Of a DNA stretch of 15,262 bases, positions 6,517 through 15,262 are shown piece after piece. The position numbers and the translations under genes are program-made. Numbering within the stretch: the first letter of the stretch is position 1; each line of letters begins with the position of its first letter. Under the pieces are notes generated by a model. It saw only the letters and a list, made by a program, of their open reading frames with translations, was not told the DNA's origin and searched no databases. Location of the stretch: positions 1 through 15,262 of the forward strand of contig JAADEK010000073.1 of NCBI GenBank assembly GCA_013153455.1, written 5' to 3'. The stretch comes from Aquificota bacterium. GTDB taxonomy: Bacteria; Aquificota; Aquificia; Aquificales; Aquificaceae.

Positions 6517-7791
6517 ATGAAAGCAAAGGCGGTATTGTCCGCTTTCCTTTCCTTTCTTATCGCGTGCTCTCCCCTCCTCAACAGGGGACCCACCGCGGAG
6601 AGCTTCATACTCCCCACGGACAAAGAGATAGCTATAGGTCAGAAGGTTCTCCCCGAAGCAATCACCCAATTTGAGGGCATATACCCGGACCCCGAGGTTC
6701 AGGAATACGTGAGAAGTATCGGACAACTCGTAGCACAGCACGCGCCGAGGAAACTCCCATACGAGTTTTTCCTCGTTAACTCCTCACAACTAAACGCATT
6801 TGCCCTCCCCGGAGGGAAGATAATCATAACGCGCGGGCTTTTCCTCATATTTGACGAAGAGAGCGAGCTTGTGGGTGTTCTCGCGCACGAGGTCGGGCAC
6901 GTAAGCGCACGCCATCACGCACGCTTCCTTGAAAAAACGCTCGGTCTTTCACTCCTTCTCCAAATCGGCGCCCTCATCATCGGCGGGGACGACCTGAAGG
7001 AGCGCGTAATCCTTCAGCTCGCATCAATAGGGGCTACCCTTTTAGCCCTCAAGTTCAGCAGAGACCAAGAGAGGGAAGCGGACAGGATAGGCGTTGAGCT
7101 CACAATAAAGGCGGGATACGACCCGAGGGGTATGATAAAGGTCTTCAGGAAGCTAAAAGCCCACACAAAAGGCTCACCCCCCGAGTGGCTATCAACCCAC
7201 CCCCTCCCGGAGACGCGCATAAAGGAAGTATCCGAACTCATAGAAAAACTAAAACCGCCTCCCAACCTCAAGAGAAACTCCCCGAGGTTCATCTGGGCGA
7301 AGAAACGCGTTGAGAGCACAAAACCCTCATACGACCTGTATGAGGAAGGAAAGAGACTCTACACACGCGGAAGAAAAGACGAAGCCCTCGCAAAGTTTGA
7401 GAAAGCTATAGAGCTCTTCCCGAGGAACCAGATAGCAATGGCTTACGCAGCGTCCATATACCTTGAGAAAGGACTCGTAAAAAGAGCGCTCGCACTCGCG
7501 GAGAAGGTAATCCAAATAGACCCTTACCTCCTCTGGGGGTGGTATATAAAGGGAATAGCCCTTTTCAAACTAAAGCGCTACAAAGAAAGCATACAAGCCC
7601 TTAACGAAGCGAAAAAACGCGTAGAGAGCTACGCGGGGATATACTACTACCTCGGGAGAAACTACGAAGCCCTCGGCGACATAAGGAAAGCGATAGAGTA
7701 TTACCGCATGGCTCTAAAACTCGCGACCGGGAAAGAACCTTGGTATGAAGACCTCAGGAGAAGACTATACAGACTCGGCGTTCTTTTCTAA
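6517..7791 (+). CDS. BepA-like M48 metalloprotease lipoprotein with C-terminal TPR-type repeats
   Basis: M48 zinc proteases with TPR tails (BepA/YfgC type) do quality control of outer-membrane proteins in the periplasm. From ATG 6517 the protein is 424 aa. Residues 1-17 form a lipoprotein signal (basic MKAK, hydrophobic core, lipobox L-I-A-C with Cys17), so it is probably lipid-anchored. The protease domain has zinc motif HEVGH (124-128) and EREAD (185-189), where Glu185 is the likely third ligand. Residues about 270-424 are helical repeats of TPR type (for example the RGRKDEALAKFEKAIELFP unit near 285, and the RYKESIQAL and ALGDIRKAIEYYRMAL units). An ATG at 6508 in the same frame overlaps the TATAAT and would precede the transcript start; the signal peptide fits 6517 better. 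There is no Shine-Dalgarno sequence. argJ follows after 10 nt. BepA's best-known client in E. coli, LptD, is encoded elsewhere in this window. Confidence 0.92.
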   Translation: MKAKAVLSAFLSFLIACSPLLNRGPTAESFILPTDKEIAIGQKVLPEAITQFEGIYPDPEVQEYVRSIGQLVAQHAPRKLPYEFFLVNSSQLNAFALPGGKIIITRGLFLIFDEESELVGVLAHEVGHVSARHHARFLEKTLGLSLLLQIGALIIGGDDLKERVILQLASIGATLLALKFSRDQEREADRIGVELTIKAGYDPRGMIKVFRKLKAHTKGSPPEWLSTHPLPETRIKEVSELIEKLKPPPNLKRNSPRFIWAKKRVESTKPSYDLYEEGKRLYTRGRKDEALAKFEKAIELFPRNQIAMAYAASIYLEKGLVKRALALAEKVIQIDPYLLWGWYIKGIALFKLKRYKESIQALNEAKKRVESYAGIYYYLGRNYEALGDIRKAIEYYRMALKLATGKEPWYEDLRRRLYRLGVLF

Positions 7792-7794
7792 AAT
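7789..7794 (+). promoter_or_regulatory. Candidate internal -10 element for argJ
   Basis: TAAAAT begins at the T of the protease stop codon TAA (7789-7791) and ends 7 nt before the argJ ATG at 7802. A 4-of-6 match to TTGACA (TATACA, 7766-7771) lies 17 nt upstream. No Shine-Dalgarno sequence lies before argJ, so a separate leaderless argJ mRNA is plausible. Confidence 0.5.
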
Positions 7795-7801
7795 ACAACC
7801 C

Positions 7802-10189
<2,388 letters not shown>

Positions 10190-10193
<4 letters not shown>

Positions 10194-12139
10194 CGAACGA
10201 GCGGAAACTCAAGCTCCTCAATAAAGAAAAGGTTAAACTTAAGCGATAACCTGTTTACGTAATCGCCCCTGTTCGCGTAGTAGCGCCTGCTGTAGCTGAG
10301 GGAAAGCCCCCAACAGCTCCCCTTAAGCCCTACAAAAGCACCCCGTGAGAGCTCCCTCTTTGAGAGCCTGTCGTAGTTCAAGGAAAGTCCCCAAAAGAGA
10401 CGCCCCCTCTCGTGCCTTATGTCCGCGATAACTTGGTCAGACGTCTTTTTATTGTAGCTATCCTTGTATACCGCGTTATAAAAACTAAAATAAAAATTAC
10501 CGCCTTCCGCGGTGATTCCGGATATGCTCCTTGCCCATATACCGAGGTTAAAGTCGTATATACCGTCCTGCCAAAGCTTCAAAAAATCAAAAGGATACAG
10601 TCCTACAAAATACCGAACGGGTAAAAGACGCTTGTTTATAAGCCTGCCGTCCGTAGGAAAAGCGTATGACGCGAGAAAGTTGTATCCCGCGTCAATGTAA
10701 AAGTCCATAAGGGTCCTCCCGCGGAACAAACCCCCGAGCCACTTAAGGGAAAGGTTGTTTTTCTTCGTTAGCTCGTCCTGAAAGTCAAAAACACCGACCT
10801 CGTAATCCCTCGGTGAAAAGTTGTAGGCGAGCTCAAGAAAGTTGTTAAGAACACCCCCCGCGTATCTAACGGTGAAGTATTGAGGAAAGGAATGGGAAAA
10901 CAGGAAGGTATTCACGCCCTTCCCCTCGTAAAGTTGGTTTATAAACCTCACGGATGTGTAGTTCCTCAGCCCCAAAAACTCGTAATACTTACCGAAGGAA
11001 GGGTTAAAGATAAAACGGGGCGAGCTACCCCCGTCGTTTGTGTAGAAGTTCGTGAAGGAAATATCCGCCTGAGCGCTGAGCCCAAAAACATCGCGCGGTT
11101 TTAAGTAGAGCCCGAGCTCCGGAAGGAGCTGAACCGCGTTATTACTTTCCGAAGTCAAATCCCTGTAATGCGTAGCCTTAAAGTAAAATAAGAAGTCTTT
11201 TCCTTCCCGCTCGTAGCTGAGAAAGCTCGCGCTGTAGGGCTTTACCACCTCGGAGCTTTTAAAGGATATATCCTCGTAAAAGTAGGGGTCCGAGAGCTCC
11301 TCAAGGACAAACCTCCAATTTCCAAGAACAAACTCACCGAAGAGCTTGTAGCGGTGACGCCTGTATATACCCCTGCCCTCCCACCAGCTTCCCCTCCTCT
11401 TGTTCTCCCTATACAAAGACAAAGAACCAACGAGAGACTCATCCTCAGAAAAAGCCTGTCTGTATTCAGCTCCCAGTCCCTTCAGTTGCTCCCTCCTGTA
11501 GTCAAAGAAGAACGTCGCGTCCTTGTCCTCGTCCATAGCCCAAAAGAAGGGCTGGATGTATACAAAGGAGCTGTAGGTCGTGCTCCCGAGGGTCGGCATC
11601 AAGAAACCCGACTTCCTCCCTCCCAACGGAACCGGGTAAAAGGGCAGGTAAAAAACGGGAACACCGAAAAAGAGGAGCTTGTTATGAAAAGCGAGAGCCC
11701 TTTCGCGCCTCACGTCCGCCCTCGCGGTGCAGACCGCAAGCTCCGCATCCTCAAGGGGACAAGTAGTAAGGAGCGCATCAAAGACTAAAAAACGCTCCTT
11801 TGCAAGCCTTTCTATCCTTCTCGCCCTGAAGTTAAACTCCCTGAACTTGCCCTCCGCGTTTAGGAAGTATCCCCTGTCGTTTCGCATATCAACGTAAGCG
11901 GAACTCCCCCTTACCTCAAGCCCGCTTCGGGCGTGCCTTATGTAGACATCACCTTCCGCAAAAAGCTCCTCCGTTTCCCTCTCAAGGACAGCCCTATTCG
12001 CCCTTATGTAGTAGTCCCCGTAGAAGACCTCAACGTCCCCCTCCGCGAAAACCTTACTCCCCTCAACCCTTAAAACCTTTGAAAAAATCTCAAGGGAAAA
12101 GGAGAAAGCAAAAAGGAGGAAAATCAGGAAGAGAGCCAC
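10190..12139 (-). CDS. lptD: LPS-assembly outer-membrane protein LptD
   Basis: LptD is the outer-membrane beta-barrel that, with LptE, inserts LPS into the outer leaflet. The start is GTG at 12137-12139; a stop two codons upstream in frame rules out a longer protein. The product is 649 aa, shorter than E. coli LptD (784). Residues 1-15 are a very hydrophobic signal peptide without Lys/Arg (cleavage likely after FSFS). Residues about 22-110 are the OstA/LptA-like periplasmic jellyroll (VEGSKVFAEGDVEVFYGDYYIRA region). From about 155 on come the typical LptD barrel entry (GVPVFYLPFYPVPLG, then SGFLMPTLG) and alternating aromatic strands, ending EELEFPLVR. Only three cysteines occur: 127, 137 and 609. 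The gene overlaps the upstream HAD gene by 16 nt, so translation is coupled. The 3' end overlaps rpe by 4 bp. Confidence 0.93.
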
Positions 12140-12915
12140 CGCTCAACAGCTTCCCTGAGCTCACCGAGCGAGTCAAACACAAAGTCCGGCTCAAAACCAG
12201 CCCTCTTTAACTCCTCCCTCGGGTATTTACCCGTCGTCATAAAGACTGTCTTTATACCCAGCTCACGCGCCCCCATAAGGTCCGTGTATACATCGTCGCT
12301 AATCAAGTAAACCTCGTCCCTCGGCAGACCCTCAAGCGCAAGGGAGATAAACTCGGGTGAGGGCTTCCCGAGGTTCGGAAGCTCTCCCTCGTAGTTCGTC
12401 GCCTCCGCAACGCAACGCGCGAGCGAGCCCGCACCGGGGAAGTAAAGCCCGTCGCTGTCCTTCACTATCCTGCTCCTGTTCACGGGCACTATACGCGCCC
12501 CCTCAAGAAAAACCGCGCTCGTCGCGGTCTTCAACTTCTTAAAATCAACCTCCTTGTCCTGACCTATCACGACCGCATCAACCTTGTGGTCTTCCCGAAC
12601 GGAAAACCCCTCACCCGCGAGGAAATCCCTCAGCATAGGCGTCCCTATGACGAAGACCGAAGAAATCCCTTCGCGTCTCAAGTATTTCGGGAGTATACCA
12701 ACGGGTGAGACGAAATCACCCTCCTCAACGGGGAGCCCCCTTTGTCTGAGCTTCTCAACTATCATCCCCGGCGGGCGCGTTGAGTTGTTTGAAACTATCC
12801 TAAAAGGAACACCCCTTTTCTTTAGGAAATCTATGAACTCCCTCGCCCCCTCAAAGAGATTAAACTCCTTGTCGCGCGTAAGAACACCGTCCATGTCAAT
12901 CAATAGGGTTACCAT
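12124..12915 (-). CDS. NagD-like HAD-superfamily phosphatase (class IIA)
   Basis: This is a cytosolic haloacid-dehalogenase phosphatase of the NagD/phosphoglycolate/nitrophenyl phosphatase group; the substrate is not known from sequence. The 263-aa length fits. Motif I is LIDMDGVL with nucleophile Asp7 and acid/base Asp9, motif II VSNNSTR (41-47), the C2-type cap occupies about 70-180, motif III is Lys184 in GKPSPE and motif IV is ISDDVYTDLMGA with Asp207 and Asp212. The ATG at 12913-12915 gives a normal N-terminus. There is no Shine-Dalgarno sequence; a -10-like TAAGAT ends 8 nt upstream. It is first in a two-gene operon with lptD, overlapping it by 16 nt. A phosphatase for an LPS sugar precursor is an attractive guess from this context, but the protein is not KdsC, which is shorter and lacks this cap. 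Confidence 0.92.
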   Translation of the reverse strand: MVTLLIDMDGVLTRDKEFNLFEGAREFIDFLKKRGVPFRIVSNNSTRPPGMIVEKLRQRGLPVEEGDFVSPVGILPKYLRREGISSVFVIGTPMLRDFLAGEGFSVREDHKVDAVVIGQDKEVDFKKLKTATSAVFLEGARIVPVNRSRIVKDSDGLYFPGAGSLARCVAEATNYEGELPNLGKPSPEFISLALEGLPRDEVYLISDDVYTDLMGARELGIKTVFMTTGKYPREELKRAGFEPDFVFDSLGELREAVERWLSS

Positions 12916-12923
12916 GTATATAT

Positions 12924-12929
12924 ATCTTA
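12924..12929 (-). promoter_or_regulatory. Candidate -10 of the HAD-lptD operon
   Basis: TAAGAT on the minus strand ends 8 nt before the ATG at 12915. An alternating TATATATA run lies between it and the start codon, giving a second candidate (TATATA, 3 nt before the ATG). No clear -35 is visible. The short distance again predicts little or no leader. Confidence 0.4.
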
Positions 12930-12940
12930 AAAGTTAAAAG

Positions 12941-12953
12941 ACCGCTTCGCGGT
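12941..12953. repeat. Small perfect hairpin in the HAD/AMMECR1 divergent gap
   Basis: The inverted repeat ACCGC-TTC-GCGGT has a 5-bp stem. It lies in the 78-bp gap (12916-12993), which is the largest non-coding stretch in the window and otherwise AT-rich. It is flanked by AAAAG and ATTGAAG and lacks a U-tract right after the stem on the plus strand. On the minus strand TCTTTTAACTTTTAAG follows, which has short T runs but no solid tract. It may be an operator site or chance. Confidence 0.45.
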
Positions 12954-12954
12954 A

Positions 12955-12982
12955 TTGAAGTATGAGTAAATAATACTAAATT
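12955..12982 (+). promoter_or_regulatory. Candidate promoter of the AMMECR1 gene
   Basis: TTGAAG (12955-12960), a 16-nt spacer and TAAATT (12977-12982) each match consensus at 4 of 6, with 11 nt to the ATG at 12994. TATGAT (12985-12990) is a closer -10 match but sits 3 nt from the ATG, so it would start transcription inside the start codon. The assignment is weak. Confidence 0.3.
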
Positions 12983-12993
12983 GATATGATACT

Positions 12994-13602
12994 ATGGATG
13001 TAAAGGATGCGAAAAAACTGATTGAACTCGGGAGAAAGGCGGTATGGGAAGCCTTCCGAGGGGGAAAGCTTGAAGTTCCCCAAGAGATAAAGGAAGCATA
13101 CTCCCAGCCCATGGGTGTCTTTACGACCATAGAGCGTTATCCCCAAAGACAGCTCAGGGGTTGCATAGGCGTTCCCCTGCCCGTATACCCGCTTTGGTAT
13201 GGAGTCATACACAGCTCGCTCCAAGCTGCGTTCAACGACCCGAGGTTCCCTCCCCTATCGCCCGAGGAGTTTGATAAGGTGACGTGGGAGCTGAGCCTCC
13301 TCACACCGCCCGAGGAGATAAAAGCACCCCCCGAAGAGAGACCCAAACACGTAGAGGTAGGGAAACACGGGCTCATCGTTGAGAGGGGAAACCAATCGGG
13401 GCTTCTCCTTCCGCAGGTAGCGGTTGAGCACCGCTGGAACCCCGTTGAGTTCTTAGAATACACCTGTCTAAAAGCGGGTCTACCGAGGGACTGCTGGAGA
13501 GACCCCTCAACGAAGGTATACAGGTTCTCCGGGGAGGTCTTCAGGGAAGTTGAGCCCTTCGGCGAGGTGGTGAGGGAAGAGCTCGGTCAATCCGCTACGT
13601 AA
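12994..13602 (+). CDS. AMMECR1-domain protein
   Basis: This belongs to the widespread AMMECR1 family (archaea, bacteria, eukaryotes), named from a gene in a human deletion syndrome; the molecular function is unsettled. The protein is 202 aa, about the length of the archaeal single-domain members. The family hexapeptide LRGCIG is at 54-59 with Cys57, preceded by GVFTTIER. Other typical parts are AAFNDPRFPPLSPEEF (78-93), the VTWELSLLTPPEEI strand, and GLIVERGNQSGLLLPQVAVEHRW, which forms the core fold, then a Cys-containing helical end (EYTCLKAGLPRDCW). In many prokaryotes this domain goes with Memo-like and radical-SAM partners; neither is seen here. It is the only plus-strand gene of its unit. 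Its end overlaps the converging transport gene by 16 bp. Confidence 0.92.
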   Translation: MDVKDAKKLIELGRKAVWEAFRGGKLEVPQEIKEAYSQPMGVFTTIERYPQRQLRGCIGVPLPVYPLWYGVIHSSLQAAFNDPRFPPLSPEEFDKVTWELSLLTPPEEIKAPPEERPKHVEVGKHGLIVERGNQSGLLLPQVAVEHRWNPVEFLEYTCLKAGLPRDCWRDPSTKVYRFSGEVFREVEPFGEVVREELGQSAT

Positions 13603-15262
13603 ACCCGAAGAGGCTCATACCAGCCCCAAACGGTGGGAAAGACGTTCTTGAGGCGCTTCCTCACCGCGACCATACTCTTGGGAACCGCTATAAATATCAT
13701 CGGTTGTTGCTCCGTTATTATCCGAAAAGCCTCCTTGTATATGCGAACCCTCTTTTCGTAGTTCAGCTCCGTCGCCCCCCTATCAAACAGCTCATCAACC
13801 TTTCTCTCCCACTCCGTTGAAGGCTCTTTCTGCCTCGGATACCACATATGCAAAGAACCCGAGGAGTGCCAAACGTTGCGCCCAAAGTGCGGGTCTACCG
13901 TTCCCGTAAGACCTATAATCACAGCCTCCCACTCGTATGGAGGTGAGGTGAGGCGAGAAACGAGCGTATTGAAGTCTATGGGCTGGAAGTGAACCTTTAT
14001 ACCTATGCGCTTGAGGTCTTCCTTTATCATAGCACCCATAAGCTCGCGCTCTTTGTTGCCCGCGTTGGTGATGAGTACAAAGGAAAGCTCTTTCCCCTCT
14101 TCGTCCTCAAGCCAACCGTCCCCGTCCCTGTCCTTGAAACCTATGCTCTCAAGTATTTTTTTCGCTTTTTGGGGGTCGTAGGAAAACTTCGGGTAGTAGT
14201 CCTCGTCGTAGTAAGGGCGGTTTGCGGGCGTGACGGGCGTATAAAGGGGTTGCGCAAGCCCGTTGTATACGAGCCTGACTATACTCTCGCGGTCTATAGC
14301 GTGCGATATGGCGACCCTAAAGAGTCTGTTCCTGAACCACTTTACCTTATGCTTAGGGATTTTCGCGTTAGGGTTTTGATTAAAGACGAGAAAGGTCGTT
14401 GAGGGCGTGGCGCCAAGGTCGTAAACAACGAAGTCCTTTTCCTTTAATCTCGCAAGGAAGAGTATGTCTTGTGCCCTTACGCTTATGTAGTCTATCTCAC
14501 CGTGAACGAACTTCAAAAGAGCGGTCTCGGGGTCCGGGACTATGATACCGACCTTCTTTTGTATGTATGGCAAACGCCTGCCTTCTTGGTCTCTCTCGTA
14601 GTAAAAGGGGTTTTTCTCATACACGACCCTCTGACCCTTTACGTATTGGGTAAGTCTGTAGGGACCCGTTCCCACAATCTCGGAGGGAGGTGTGTTTACG
14701 TTCCACGCGGTGCTGAAGGTTCCCCGCTTCAGGTGCTCCTCAAGCTTGTGCTTCGGGAGTATCTCCGCGGAAAGAGCGCTCAAGAAAGGAGCAAAAGGCT
14801 GGGGCAGGCGGAACCTTACCGTCCTCTCGTCCACCTTCTCAACCTCTATCTTCTTCCCGCCCACCTTGAGTATATCACCCACCGAGGTGGGTATCTCGTC
14901 GTTCATGTAAACGTCCCTGAAGGTAAAGACCACGTCATCCGCGGTAAGCGGCTTTCCGTCGTGCCAACGAACACCCTCCCTCAGGTAGAAGGTCCAGACC
15001 CTGCCGTCCTCGGTCACCTCCCAGCGCTCCGCAAGCTCACCCTCCGGTCTCATCGTCCTTATGTTGAGCCTCGTAAGCCCGCTGAATACGTCCGAGAGAA
15101 CCGCGGTTGAGGTCGTCTCCATGGCGAGCGCGGGGTTCAAGGTCTTTGGGTCCGAGGAGAGGTGAAAGCGAAGAACTCCGTTCTTTACCTCTTTCGGGAG
15201 CTTTGGCTCCATCTCTTCGGGCTTTAGGCGCTTTATGGGTATATCACCGCCTTTAGGTGATG
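13587..15262 (-). CDS. ABC transporter substrate-binding protein, family 5 (OppA/DppA type), 5'-truncated by the window
   Basis: These periplasmic or lipid-anchored proteins deliver oligopeptides, nickel complexes or sugars to an ABC permease; the substrate is not readable here. The frame has no stop from 13587 to the window edge, so at least 558 residues are present. An internal ATG at 15212 is probably not the start, because 16 upstream codons (S-P-K-G-G-D-I-P-I-K-R-L-K-P-E-E) look like the mature N-terminus of the family and no signal peptide is seen after 15212. Family signatures are SSDPKTLNPA, then LAERWEVTEDGRVWTFYLREGVRWHDGKPLTADDVVFTFRD in adjacent blocks, GTGPYRL, and FRVAISHAIDRESIVRLVYNGLA. 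A DRDGDGWLEDEEG loop (near 14110-14130) resembles a calcium-binding turn that is common in this family. No permease genes are in view; they could lie past the right edge. The C-terminus overlaps the AMMECR1 gene by 16 bp. Confidence 0.92.
   Translation of the reverse strand, partial: SPKGGDIPIKRLKPEEMEPKLPKEVKNGVLRFHLSSDPKTLNPALAMETTSTAVLSDVFSGLTRLNIRTMRPEGELAERWEVTEDGRVWTFYLREGVRWHDGKPLTADDVVFTFRDVYMNDEIPTSVGDILKVGGKKIEVEKVDERTVRFRLPQPFAPFLSALSAEILPKHKLEEHLKRGTFSTAWNVNTPPSEIVGTGPYRLTQYVKGQRVVYEKNPFYYERDQEGRRLPYIQKKVGIIVPDPETALLKFVHGEIDYISVRAQDILFLARLKEKDFVVYDLGATPSTTFLVFNQNPNAKIPKHKVKWFRNRLFRVAISHAIDRESIVRLVYNGLAQPLYTPVTPANRPYYDEDYYPKFSYDPQKAKKILESIGFKDRDGDGWLEDEEGKELSFVLITNAGNKERELMGAMIKEDLKRIGIKVHFQPIDFNTLVSRLTSPPYEWEAVIIGLTGTVDPHFGRNVWHSSGSLHMWYPRQKEPSTEWERKVDELFDRGATELNYEKRVRIYKEAFRIITEQQPMIFIAVPKSMVAVRKRLKNVFPTVWGWYEPLRVYVAD

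Noticed and set aside
6495..6623. Upstream extension of the alcohol dehydrogenase gene (43 extra residues)
   Set aside because: It is antisense to the protease signal peptide, crosses the promoter, and homologs begin near MAIVNEYRPTEV.
11354..11788. 144-codon plus-strand frame opposite lptD
   Set aside because: Low-complexity Pro/Arg/Ser translation of lptD's reverse strand; no start signal or domain.
12941..12953. Hairpin as an intrinsic terminator
   Set aside because: It lies between two divergent start regions where nothing needs terminating, the stem is only 5 bp, and no uninterrupted U-tract follows on either strand.
14469..15110. 213-codon plus-strand frame opposite the substrate-binding protein gene
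   Set aside because: A long but unconvincing antisense frame; the opposite strand carries full family 5 binding-protein motifs, and open antisense frames are common with this codon usage.

Overview
This window is almost pure coding DNA from a compact thermophilic bacterial genome, most likely an Aquificaceae member close to Aquifex. The evidence is the very close resemblance of DapA (and, less strikingly, the other proteins) to Aquifex sequences as I remember them, heavy use of ATA (Ile) and AGG/AGA (Arg) codons, Lys/Glu-rich proteins, an outer-membrane LptD (so a diderm cell), and unrelated pathways packed into tight gene strings. I see no mobile element, CRISPR array or prophage. No gap exceeds about 80 bp.

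Layout: a type II tRNA-Ser(UGA) (minus, 1-90) lies next to an unrecognised 101-aa acidic protein (minus, 111-416). A plus-strand string then runs rpiB, a FtsW/RodA (SEDS) protein, argG and dapA (444-4314), with overlaps or 2-nt gaps. dapA converges on the minus-strand pair pabB and an iron-dependent alcohol dehydrogenase gene (4283-6494). Divergent from that pair are a BepA-like M48 lipoprotein protease with a TPR-type tail and argJ (6517-8938). argJ converges on tmk (8915-9502), which diverges from rpe (9519-10193). rpe converges on lptD, which follows a NagD-like HAD phosphatase gene (minus, 10190-12915). Divergent from that is an AMMECR1-domain gene (12994-13602), converging on an oligopeptide-type ABC substrate-binding protein gene that runs off the right edge (13587 to the window end).

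The genes cover pentose phosphate interconversion (rpiB, rpe), arginine (argG, argJ) and lysine/diaminopimelate (dapA) synthesis, folate (pabB), dTTP synthesis (tmk) and the cell envelope (SEDS glycosyltransferase, LptD, BepA-like protease, solute-binding protein). They do not form one pathway.

The most interesting signal is regulatory. Divergent pairs have start codons only 16, 22 and 27 bp apart, and several genes (rpiB, the M48 gene, the alcohol dehydrogenase gene, argJ, and probably rpe, the HAD gene and argG) carry a -10-like hexamer ending 6-8 nt before the start codon with no Shine-Dalgarno sequence. That geometry predicts leaderless mRNAs. An internal gene such as dapA has a strong Shine-Dalgarno sequence instead. 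All four convergent gene pairs overlap tail to tail, leaving no room for ordinary terminators between them. I found no clear new multi-gene system; the points worth a second look are this promoter architecture, the odd SEDS protein, the LptD/BepA-like/HAD envelope set and the orphan 101-aa gene.
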